Shown one piece after another: positions 1-9,247 of a stretch of DNA of 64,000 nucleotides (position 1 is the stretch's first letter; every line of letters begins with the position of its first letter). The stretch is from Opisthorchis felineus (Eukaryota > Platyhelminthes > Trematoda > Opisthorchiida > Opisthorchiidae). The stretch is taken from assembly GCA_004794785.1 (NCBI GenBank), contig SJOL01006800.1:356643-420642 (forward strand), in the 5' to 3' direction. The position numbers and the translations under genes were made by a program. A model generated the notes under the pieces. The model saw only the letters and a program-made list of their open reading frames with translations. It searched no databases and was not told the DNA's origin.

Positions 1-665
1 ATAGAAACTGACAACAAGAACGCCATTGACATAGATTAGCAGCCATATCTTGCAGCGTCTCCAACCAGGCGCAGTGAGGATCACGCGGTCCCCGTCCTGG
101 AAGGCGAGTAGCACCGACAGCACCCAAACGTTTCGTAACCTCCTTCATACCCCCCTGCCAGGTTAAGGGTTGGCCACCACTCTGAATCGGGCATGGAAAA
201 CAGCTCTCTCATCGGCAAGCGATGGTTCGGAATATGCAACACATGTCCCAACCAACGCAGCTTCTGGTGCTGGACACATTCTTCAATAAAAGTACCCGTT
301 GCACAACCGAAAACTGGCTTTCTAATTGCCTCGTTATGGATACGCCGACACCAACCCACACGAGCTATGGTTCTCAAACAACGGTTGTCGAACACCCGAA
401 GACGTCTCAGTTGGGATGCTCGCACAGATCAAGTTTCACAACCATACAACAAAACAGCCCACACTGTAGCTTGATACACACGTCCCTTAAGATTCAGGGA
501 TACACCACTTTGACACCATCAAATTAGAAAATGCGACCCGAGCCTTGCAGATTCGTGCATTGACCTCATTCGTCACACTACAATCAGAACTAATACAACT
601 TCCAAGATACGTAGAATGCTTGAAAACCTTGTGTCAATTGAACTCTTCAGCAACCTCAGATGCAG
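1..665 (-). mobile_element. RTE-1 retrotransposon, 3' part of ORF (cut by window edge)
   Basis: On the minus strand the reading runs from a degraded YLGS-type segment near 640 through the conserved tail of RTE-type reverse transcriptase ORFs: LRVFDNRCLRTIARVGW, then FGCATGT..ECVQHQKLRWLGHVLHIPNHRLP. The same tail occurs at 2821-3252, 25451-25860 and 27400-28040, so this is one repeat family. Stops and frame changes show it is dead. The 3' end lies left of base 1. Protein family and strand are clear; the right boundary near 665 is approximate. Confidence 0.85.
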
Positions 666-1194
666 CGGAAGTAGTTACCCACAGTAAATGCGGTGTCCAC
701 GTTATTATCTAGAGTGAGTGCAGAGACCTTGTATGAATATAGTTAGATGATCAATCAGGAGCGAATACTTTAGTTTTGTGTTACTAATCCTCTGATTATA
801 AATAACACTGACTCATGCAAAAAACATCTGGAGCCTTTCTAATGCAAACCAGATGTGGAGACAACTGAAGATAATTTATCGATTGAGGGCGTCAACTATA
901 ACATTCCTTTGCCATACGGATGCGCAGTTAGAGTCCTACAATCCCGTCGGACGCACCCGAATGACGCCTTCTTATCCATCTGAGAGTGGGAGCAGATAAA
1001 CGGTAGTTTAATCTAGCAGAAGAAAAGGTTACTACATCCCACAAGCACCTAAATCTCAGAAGCTATAAGAAAACTACCGAAATGTCTATGAGTTTGCTCA
1101 TCTTTCGTCGACCCTGTAAAGCATTTACGTATTCCCTCTTCAAACCTGTTACACCCCGATGTAGATACTCTCTCTGCGGATCCCAGCATTAGAA
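666..1194. other. unassigned stretch between RTE-1 copies
   Basis: AT-rich sequence without a recognisable gene. A 67-codon minus-strand frame at 1049-1252 has no family resemblance and overlaps the 5' UTR of the next element. Confidence 0.3.
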
Positions 1195-2505
1195 CTAACC
1201 GCTTTGTACGCCATGCATCACGCTCGGCTGCAACTTGTGCGTCCGACTTCACTAACCATCCTAAACACCTCGAATTCAGTTTTCGAGCCCCGAAAGACTG
1301 TATGCTTAGCTGCCTTTAATTTTCGCACACTGAAGCAGGCACTAGAAACAAGCGGCTCTTGCTCGTACCCCGGATTCCTTCTGCATTGATGCATGCTGTT
1401 TGTCAAAAACATGAATCATGAAAGCAAGTACTGGAATTAGACAGACCACTCTCTCCCTCTCTTTCGGCTTCAGGCTGCTCATCCCTGGTAACGTGGAAGC
1501 CGCTGCATCCGGGCATGCCAGGGTGGGTATTTCGTTGAGGCAGCTAGTGGAGACGTCTCTTCTTGACCGGATAACTGATAATAGTCGCCTCTTACTGTTC
1601 GTTTGGCAACTTCTGTGGAGAAACCTTGAGAAATAGGGATCCATCTTTCTCTGCTTATGGTATCAGCTCATGCCCCGAAGGGCCATAGCTCTGGATATTT
1701 TACACAGAGTTTATACGACACTCTAGGTACGGGTTAAAAGCTCAGGTATCTTCGTGGTTTTTGGTGACGCGAACTCCCAAGCAGGCAGGTTAAGCGCTGC
1801 TCAGGTCATTTTGGATTGCACACGAGGTGCACGGAGAACGGAGAGCGCCTGCTGCAAGTGTATGCTGATCATAGACTGTTCCTTTGCAGTACCAATTTCC
1901 TGACCAGCAAAAGTCGTTTGACTATATAGTGCTCACCAACAAACCAACTTCGAATCCAAGTAGACCATATTTCCATCAGTTACCGACGTTAAAGGTCGAC
2001 ATCGCCTGCATTCTGACGACCTTCAACCTGTTCTGCCCAAGGACAGCGGTAAATTTCTCAGTCAGTATCTGTCTAGCCTAGTTGCACCAGTCCAGAAGAA
2101 TTGGAACAAGTTAACAACAGTGCTCATCTTAAAAAAATTACTCGCAGTAACCATAGGGTTGTCAGCTTAAGTCCCGTTGTAACAAGGCTTCCGGCGTCAC
2201 TGATTCTTCGTCGTCTTAAGGCGGCACGTGAAACCTTGACCCTTGAGCACTAATCGGGATTTCGACAGAGTAGGGGGAATATTAATCACATATTTGCATT
2301 CTGTCAGGTGTTACAAAAGGCCATATGTAAACACGCAAAACATTTTTGTGCCTTGACTTCAGAGGTACATTTGATGCCCCAATCCGAATCCGGGATTGTG
2401 AACCTTCTACAAGCTCCCCTGCAAAAAGTGGTGACAGTCAAGGGCGTCCACTATCTCAGTTCTTGTTTAACTTCGTTATCGACGAAATAATGAGGTGTCA
2501 TCATA
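1195..2505 (+). mobile_element. RTE-1 copy B, internally deleted, plus strand
   Basis: Starts with the RTE-1 5' UTR also seen at 5640-5740 and 49620-49700 (reverse strand in those). Next come the start of the ORF (FNFRTLKQA near 1315), endonuclease scraps (VVFGDANSQAGRL near 1755, SFAVPIS near 1880), and a jump to reverse transcriptase (PLSQFLFNFVIDEIMR at about 2450-2490). Most of the linker and palm domain is missing and frames shift repeatedly. The copy stops abruptly where the 3' hairpin of the oppositely oriented copy C begins, which suggests C inserted into it or the two recombined. Non-autonomous and dead. Confidence 0.75.
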
Positions 2506-3328
2506 AATCATCAGAGACAGCGACATCAGCGTTGACAATGATATCCCTCACTGTCGTGCAACCACAAAGTTCATCTAATTAGCGACAAATGCATACCAAC
2601 TGGGTTCCCACGGGAGACTCAAATGAACCCCTCATTTATGGTATTCTTCAACTGAATGTGCTGCACAAAGGCCGCCTCATCTAATTATATTTAAAGCCCT
2701 AGAGTGCAAAGAAGAGAAAAATAATGGGTGAGGGAGGGTACCTATTGATGGCTTTTGTCAAGCACTCTGAGGCGCCTACACCTCCAAGCGCTCAAGCAGA
2801 CAATCGGAAAGAAATTGACATCAATCAACCGTCATTTCGTGTAATGTCTCCAGCCAAGCGCAGGCGGAGTCACGGGAACCCCATCCTGGAAGGCGTACAA
2901 CACTAACAACACCCAAACTCTTCGTGACCCCTTTCACGCCCTTCTGCCAAGTCATACGCTGTCCACCGCGCGGTTTGCGCCATTTTGAAGGAGGCATAAA
3001 GAACAGCACTCGTCGCGGTAGATGGTGTTTCGGCATATGTAGCACATGGCCGAGTTATCGTAGTCGATGGTGCCGGATGCTTTCCGCTATTGAAGTACCT
3101 GATGCACAATCAAATACCCGTTTTCTAATCACCTCGTTACTAGTCCGTTGACGCAATCCGGCACCAAAGACGCTTCTGAGGCATCGGTGGTCAGAAACCT
3201 GAAGACGCCTCACATCATCTGTCCGCAGAGCCCATGTCTCGCAGCCATACAATAACAGCCCCTACTGTAGCCTGGTACATGCGAGCCTTAACACCAAGTG
3301 ATATGTTCTCTTGATGACACAAGTGACG

Positions 3329-4310
3329 CTAATTAGCAAAAGTGATTTTGGCCTCTGTGATTCGTGCACTGACTTTAGCAGACACATTTCCGTCAGGGTC
3401 AAGACAACTACCAAGGTATGTAAAATTACATACAACTTCCAGTGATTCTAGTTGAACTGTAAGGGGTCTGTTCAGAGACCGTACGTTCTGAAGCATGACT
3501 TTGCACTTCGAAGGTGCAAGGTTCATACCGAAAGATGGTATGACGCTGGTCAGTTTATTCAGCATGGCCGGTACCTCGCTTTCGTCTTCAAACATGAAGA
3601 CGACGTCGTCTGCGTACTCGAAATCGACAGGATTCTCACCAGCATCGATTTAAACACCGGAGTTTTGAAGACCTTCCGGCGTTCGCCTCAGTATTTCATC
3701 AATGACGAAAATGAACAAGAACGAAGAGAGTAGACATCATTGTCGGACACTACCTTTTGTAGGGAAACTGTACAAAAACCCACCATGCACTCTCACACGT
3801 CCTGGAGTACGTGAATATGGGGACCGGATAATCAGAAACTTCTGGGGCATTCTTTGTTGAGCAAGTGTAGCTAACAACACACACCGATTGACAGAATCGA
3901 AAGCATCCTTGGAGCCAAGAAACACCAAGATTGTGGGTCGTCCGTACAGGTGACGTTGTTCTAACACCTGACGGAGTGTGAAAATGTGGTCAACGCAGCC
4001 ACTATCCGGTCGAAATCCCGCGTGCCACCGTAAGATGACGAAGAATCAGTGACACCAGATGACCTGTTACAACAGGAGTCAAACTAACACCTCTGTGGCC
4101 ACCAAATTGACTCCGAGTACTCTTTTTGAAAATGGGGACTATTATCGATTCGCCCAAGTTGTCGAGGACGGTCTCTTTCTCCCAGATAGACACAAATAGG
4201 CTAGACAGGCACTGACTGAGAAACCCACCGCCAACCTTGAACAGAGCAGGTGGAAGGTAGTCAGAACCAGCAGCAACATGAAGCTTGAGTAGAGATATAC
4301 GCTCGGACAC
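3329..4310 (-). pseudogene. RTE-1 reverse transcriptase domain (broken)
   Basis: The polymerase copies element RNA at the nicked target. Three frames cover it. The 4310-4002 frame has IIVPIFKK and GHRGVSLTPVVT (fingers). The 3967-3737 frame has motif A in the form VFLGSKDAFDSV, where the catalytic Asp expected after FL is Gly. The 3630-3329 region has motif C, FEYADD, intact at about 3612, followed by VIPSFGMNLAPSKCKVML and NFTYLGSCLDPDGNVS (thumb). The lost motif A Asp and the frameshifts mean no activity. Downstream on the same strand comes the conserved tail. Confidence 0.85.
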
Positions 4311-4600
4311 TTCTGAGGTTGAAGGCGGCTCTATATCATTGAAGACGGGGATTCCGGATAGGGGGTAGCAGGTGGCTAACTGGATTGTTCTTCGAAGTAC
4401 TGTGCCCAGTGGTCCGAACCATGTGGTTTGCTGATAGTTTCCCTGACAAGAGGCTTCTGAGGACCTGTCGGACGAATCAAATGGAACAGCTTACGGACGT
4501 TTCCAGCATTTTTCGAATCTTCAATGTCTTCGGCCTTTCGGGTCCACTAAGTTTCGCGGTCTGCACGGACACTCAGTTTCACCTGGTGTCGGATGATGCG

Positions 4601-5307
4601 TCAGGTGGAGTTGTAGCTACGGCCACGGGGGATCTGTCGCCTATCAGAGATCCAATATTTGGATGAGATTGGCTGGGGTGTACCGCAAACGGAAGTGCCG
4701 GCTTTGAATAGCGCTCTGAATATCTGTTCCCAGTGGCCGTTAATATCCGACATCGGACCGTCCAGCAGGAGGTCTAGGAGCCGGTTCTGATAGTTTCGTC
4801 TGATTTTTGGGTTCACCAGCTTCTCAACGGCTAAGCAAGGTGTGCATGTTTTGTGGAGACCTGAAAAGCGCAATGAAAAGCAGCAGCTCACAACTGCATG
4901 GTCAGAGTCCACGCTGATGTTCCAGAAGGAGAGGCAGGCGGTGATCGACCCTCGCCACCAATAACTGAAGGCGATGTGGTCAATTTGGATTCGAGGCTGG
5001 TTCGTTGGTGGGCACCACGTCGTCAAGAGACTTCCACTGTTCCGAAAATTCGTACTGCAAAGGAACAATCTGTGATCGGCGCACATCTGAGGCAGGCGAT
5101 CTCCGTTGTCCATTCGTCTCGTATCCAACCCAAGAAAACCACCGGATTGCGACTCAGCATCCTTAGTCCACCTACTAGGGTGATCATGTCACCAGCAACC
5201 ACAACGATCTCTGAACTTTTACCCCGTTGTAAAGCGGCACCTACACCGTCATAGAAACCGGTTTGGGAAGATTCAGACCTACAGTCAGTTGAGGCACAAG
5301 CAGACAC
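4601..5307 (-). pseudogene. RTE-1 apurinic-type endonuclease domain (broken)
   Basis: This is the nicking domain that opens target DNA for target-primed reverse transcription. Visible motifs: CASTDCRSESSQTGFYD, then EIVVVAGDM (the GDMN-type metal site, last Asn not kept), LFLCSTNFRNS, IQIDHIAFSYWWRGSI, and VDSDHAVV, the SDH motif that carries the terminal catalytic His of exonuclease-endonuclease-phosphatase folds. The domain is split over two overlapping frames (5307-5023 and 5128-4601), so a frameshift lies near 5080. After the domain the frame continues into the linker toward the reverse transcriptase. Confidence 0.85.
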
Positions 5308-6084
5308 AATAAACAGGGTGCGATGGACCTCAATCCGTCAAGATTCTTTCACAAACGTTGCCATAAAAACCGCGCAGAGGCGACTATCAACGGGTATCCA
5401 AGGAAGTAGAGACGCTTCCGCTCGGTCGCACAATACAACACCCACCCCAGCATACCCAGCTGCAGCAGCCTATGCATCACCAGAGGTGCGCAGCCGGAAC
5501 CTGGAAAAGAGTGTGGGGGCAGTCAGTTCAATTGCAGTACTTGTGTCCTGTATCCTTGATTCTGACAGACAGCATACATCAATGCAGAGAGAATCCAGCG
5601 TACGAGCAAGAGCTATCTGTTGTCCTGCTTGCTTCAGTGTGTGAGGCTGAGTAGACAGGCGTTCGGGGTTTGGAAACAGACTTCGAAGTGTTTAGGGTTG
5701 TCATTGCAGTCGGACGGAAAGAAGCTGCAGCTGAGTGTGATACACGGCGAGAAAATCGGTCTGTCCTTGTGCGCCCACACCTAGACAGGAGGACGATTAG
5801 GGTCCTCGACCAAAGCCTTTGGCTCAAAAGCCTGACCGCAAAGCAGCGGTGTTTGGCGGGAAATTCAAGTGTATTACTATTTCTATAGAACAAGTCGCCA
5901 CATATGTTCTGAACAGCAACCTGGATGGCCAGGAGATTGCGTTGTTCAGACCTCTATCCATTGACCAACCTGGTATGGGAGACTGTGTGAGTATCCCACG
6001 CACACCACCCAATGTAGCTCAGTGGGTCGCGGAGGTACACAAACCGTCACACTATGGTAAGGTCCAGTCTCCTCGTGACGGGGT

Positions 6085-6172
6085 GGGGTGAACGCTGGAA
6101 TAGCTTCAAACCCCCCGCGGTCAAGTCGTTGCTGGTGAGAAGCCTGTCGATCTGGAGTACGCAGACGACAAT
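6085..6172 (+). mobile_element. RTE-1 reverse transcriptase scrap around the YADD site
   Basis: The plus strand matches the palm segment of copy C: the codons for PVDLEYADD lie at about 6143-6171, preceded by the same CTGGTGAGAA stretch. It ends exactly after the second catalytic Asp codon and runs into an unrelated sequence, so it marks an old breakpoint. Copy B stops short of this segment, so this could be its displaced remainder. Confidence 0.6.
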
Positions 6173-6349
6173 GGTTCTTCCAGTGGTCAGGGATGCCACA
6201 GTTATAGCTTCTGCTCGTTCGAATGTCTCCACGCTTGTCTTGATGGAGGCGAGCTTTTCGGTAAGTCGGTGCACTTTCGTCTGCAGGTCCTCCACCGGCG
6301 ACTCGTCCCGCTTCTCCTGGGACCATATCCTCAGTGCTTCGAATTTCAT
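6166..6349 (-). pseudogene. LTR-retrotransposon gag-like scrap (coiled coil and zinc knuckle)
   Basis: On the minus strand a 60-residue segment begins KFEALRIWSQEKRDESPVED and continues LQTKVHRLTEKLASIKTS, an amphipathic heptad-like helix as seen before the zinc knuckle of flatworm Gypsy-type gag proteins. In the neighbouring frame at 6166-6207 follows SYNCGIPDHWKNHC, which matches a CCHC zinc knuckle (C-x2-C-x4-H-x4-C) except that the first Cys is Ser. The join between the two frames needs a frameshift. The left end abuts the RTE-1 scrap. Family assignment is inferred from the motif order only. Confidence 0.5.
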
Positions 6350-6359
6350 GAAAATTCTC

Positions 6360-7170
6360 GACTACTGAGACAGAGGAAACGGACTTATTTCAAATGTCAG
6401 CCCCACCGAAGATTTAAGATTGTTACCTTACAAAGGATTCCATTACACCTTAAAGTAACCTGAAGTTGACAACGAAGAACGCAAAATGAGATGCAGATGA
6501 TGCTTATGCTACCTCATTTAAAACAAGAACGGCGGGCCTTCAAATGCACAATAGATAAGCCTCTGAGTTTCTACAGAAAACTTGGTTATTTCGTTCATTT
6601 TTGATGGTCTTGAAATGAGGATACACTTATCTGTCTGTTTTCCCGTTGTTTCATAAACCCACATGGGTCCGATACTCGGAAGAAAAAAGTTTTCGCTGAC
6701 CTCAAAAATAAATGTGAAAATGGAAACCACTTCTTACGCCTGCAATGTCAACCTAACCATAATCGCTGCAATATTAGAACAGCGCTAGCAACACTCCAAA
6801 AACTGGGTCGAGAAACCCGCAAAGGTACAATGCTATCAGGTCCAGACATGGATTCTCGTTACCATGATACGCTAGATTAGTACCACAAGGCCCGCGATAC
6901 TGAAGTTGAAGTAGGAAAACTGGAACTAATCTAGAAACACATACAAATTGTTAAAGCTGTTGGAAGAAACGTAAACAAATGGACCGCAGTAAACTGAAAT
7001 AACATACCATATAAAGAGGTGGAGAAGCTCTGAAGCATCATATCGTTTATTTGAACCACACACAACGAACTATCTCGGCCAACATCAAAAGGTGAGTACC
7101 GTATGACTGCATGACTAATTAACCAGGCAGTTGCAGTTCATGATAACCAAGATAATATTGACTATACCTA
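6360..7170. other. unassigned; possible distal RIC1 intron
   Basis: No repeat recognised. A minus-strand frame at 6518-6730 (IGPMWVYETTGKQTDK near its middle) is faintly like the RIC1 region after the second WD block, but it lacks a convincing splice donor, so it is not called as an exon. Confidence 0.25.
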
Positions 7171-7182
7171 AACAATATGCTA
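7171..7182. repeat. target-site duplication, left copy
   Basis: AACAATATGCTA, identical to 7255-7266 on the other side of the 72-bp RTE-1 3' end. Confidence 0.85.
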
Positions 7183-7228
7183 GTGTACGGCAGTGAAGCA
7201 TCAGTGTCAACACTGATGTTGCTGTCTT

Positions 7229-7254
<26 letters not shown>
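7183..7254 (+). mobile_element. minimal RTE-1 3'-end insertion (72 bp)
   Basis: The insert contains the RTE-1 terminal hairpin (CATCAGTGT..ACACTGATG, with flanking CAGC/GCTG) followed by a (GAT)n run. It is bordered by a perfect 12-bp direct repeat, AACAATATGCTA, at 7171-7182 and 7255-7266. The same hairpin plus GAT tail ends the RTE-1 copies at 2510, 25205 and 28210. This defines the 3' terminus of the family and shows a severely 5'-truncated retrotransposition. Confidence 0.85.
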
Positions 7255-7261
<7 letters not shown>

Positions 7262-7266
7262 TGCTA
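7255..7266. repeat. target-site duplication, right copy
   Basis: AACAATATGCTA, identical to 7171-7182. The SINE begins directly after it. Confidence 0.85.
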
Positions 7267-7415
7267 AGCCGAGAAGCCTCAGTGGTTAAGGCGAGAACAT
7301 ACTGACAAGAAGGTCCGAGGTTCGAACCCAACCTCTGCACCTCGACTGCTCCTGTGTAGACTTAGGCAACCTGGCAGGGTTTTACAGCTGAACCATTAGT
7401 ATTTAGTGCTATGAA
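7267..7415 (+). mobile_element. tRNA-derived SINE, copy S1
   Basis: The head looks like a tRNA: GCCTCAGTGGTTAAGGC resembles a Pol III A box and GGTTCGAACCC (7319-7329) is a canonical B box. The body then has CTCCTGTGTAGACTTAGGCAA and CCTGGCAGG, and the end is CAGCTGAACCATT. The same order is found reversed at 23.9, 25.9, 27.2 and 28.7 kb. It is not a functional tRNA, since no complete cloverleaf can be drawn past the B box. Confidence 0.8.
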
Positions 7416-9171
7416 AATTAAGAGAGGCCCGACTACACCGTACAACCAGATTTATCATCGAAACAAAAATTCAGACATGTGATCCAGTCACACTCAGTTA
7501 CTTTGACCGGAATCGAGTAAGCGGCATGCAACAGAATAAACAGTCTTGAACAACTGGTGCACGCACCCTACTATGCAAGCCCTAGGAACTACTGTTAGTG
7601 GGTTTAATACATAACCTTAACATACCCAATTCCGTCGTCGTGTCGGCAACAATTAGGCACGAAAGCGAGTTAGATACGCAAAACAACGATAGCGCATATT
7701 GCACCCTATCAGTTAACATGTATCATACCTTACCAATTATATCAATAGGGACAGTAACGACCCTATGGGATATTACGACCAGGATATTGTGACTATTCAC
7801 AAGCAGCTGGACGAATTCAACAATTGCGCTAAACAAGGCAAATCTCAGTTGAGGTTACTGTATTTCTAAATGCTCCCAGTACTGTGCCTCTCTCATTTAG
7901 CCCCATTTTGCCTCTCTCTCATTTATTCTAACCGGCACAGGGATTTAGCGAAAACTTTATATAGTTACAGGACAGTGCCGACGTTGGAGTTGTTGTATAT
8001 GATCATGATGCTGGATTTGTAAAAGATTGAATAAACTCATCAGCTAGCCAGAACGGAAAACTAACCTGGACCTCGTTTCCGAACATATTCCAACGTTTCG
8101 TGACACAACTGTAGTGCGCGAACCCATGTTCACCGGAAACAGCGATACGATCGCCTTCCATGTTCATAGCGACGTACTGCGGATAATCGATATCGGATAA
8201 ATAATTTGAGTGAAAAATTCACCGGAACCAGTTGGCTGGCAAATAGGACGACGCGCAACGTAAAAACAAGGTGAGACCATCGCTATCTGATTGCCACGCA
8301 AACCAAAATGATTATTTTCTAAAATGAGACCACCTGTTTTTTAGCAATCCATAGATTATGCATGTGGATCTCAAACATGAACTTGGCCTCAGGTCACGTG
8401 GTGAAAAGCCTGAAAAAGATACACAGTAGAGCAGTTGGGGAGCGATCCTCACCTGTGTTGGGGATCAGACCTTCCAACAGCTACGGCTTTTGCTGTACAA
8501 TAGCATTGAGGTTAACAGGAAAGCTCCTCCAATGAAATCAATCAACTGGAAACATTTTGTGCCCCGAAGAAAGTGACTGTGTCCAGCTCCATTTTATATG
8601 GGTCAACACATTTTACTACTGTCTGTTCAGGTACAAAACAAGGTCAACTCTGGAACACTGTAAACATACGCACGTTTTGTGTCCCTCATACTTATGAGGT
8701 AATCTATATTACATCCTATGACAAGTACACATTGGCAGTAACAGTTAGAAGTAACACTTACAAATTCGAATCCAAGAAAACGCCGTAACCTAAGCTGAGT
8801 ACTAGGCTTATTCGGCGATCCGCGTGGAGGATTTGATAAGTACGAAGCCTATGAAAACCGTCAACCAAAGGGACACGACTAGTTCTGCTACATCCATCTA
8901 ATGACGAAACACGTAGCGGATTGCTTTTCAGGACTAAACAGATCCTGTTCTTATAAAAGCTGTTAGCATCAACACGACATAAAACGTATGCGACAGTTGT
9001 TCGAAAGTAAAGAGTAATGAATAAAGAGTAAGAGTATTTTCTAGGAGCAACAGGACAATTAAATTCGTAAACTTCGAGAAAAGATATAGAACAGTTACCC
9101 TCTCTAACGCCAGTTACACGGGTAGCTTTGAACGGAATACTGTACACACAATCCGCAACAACAGGATTTAC
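7416..9171. other. unassigned; inside or beyond the RIC1 gene
   Basis: No named feature. On the minus strand near 8450-8490 a 39-nt segment lies between a good acceptor and GTGAGG and could encode KAVAVGRSDP, faintly like the next RIC1 segment, but its phase does not follow exon 11. A long open frame (8758-9264, minus) is exon 11 read on into its intron. Confidence 0.3.
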
Positions 9172-9247
9172 CCGCAAAGGCCAATTGTGTTTCATGTACA
9201 GCGCTGGGACAAGCAACGTCTGGAGACTTCGAGTACTAGTCAGCTGA
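9172..9247 (-). CDS. RIC1: RIC1 exon 11
   Basis: Encodes STRSLQTLLVPALYMKHNWP-LR between acceptor ACCGTAG/TCAG (or the AG 4 bases later) and donor CGG/GTAAAT. NWPLR is a fixed landmark of RIC1 (NWPIR or NWPLR in animals). It is the last exon I can place in order. Confidence 0.75.

Larger units (their letters stand above)
2510..5905 (-). mobile_element. RTE-1 copy C, almost full length, minus strand
   Basis: The most complete RTE-1 of the window. Reading on the minus strand from 5905 it has: 5' UTR (shared with 24700-25100 and 49620-49990); ORF start near 5700; EEP endonuclease (5307-4601); linker; reverse transcriptase (4310-3329); the conserved C-terminal tail with WLGHVLHMPKHHLP (3252-2821); a 3' UTR; and the terminal hairpin (2515-2560) that marks RTE-1 3' ends here. 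Many frameshifts and stops make it a pseudogene throughout. Boundaries are set from the hairpin on the left and from UTR similarity on the right. Confidence 0.85.

Noticed and set aside
4385..4666. Plus-strand frames inside 3.4-5.3 kb
   Set aside because: They are antisense to the RTE-1 endonuclease and reverse transcriptase and have no features of their own.
6518..6730. RIC1 exon with WVYETTGKQ
   Set aside because: A possible acceptor exists but no good donor, and the match to RIC1 is too weak to call.
7267..7340. tRNA gene
   Set aside because: A and B boxes are present but no full cloverleaf; the unit continues into a SINE body and recurs four more times. The same applies to the heads at 24.0, 26.0, 27.3 and 28.7 kb.
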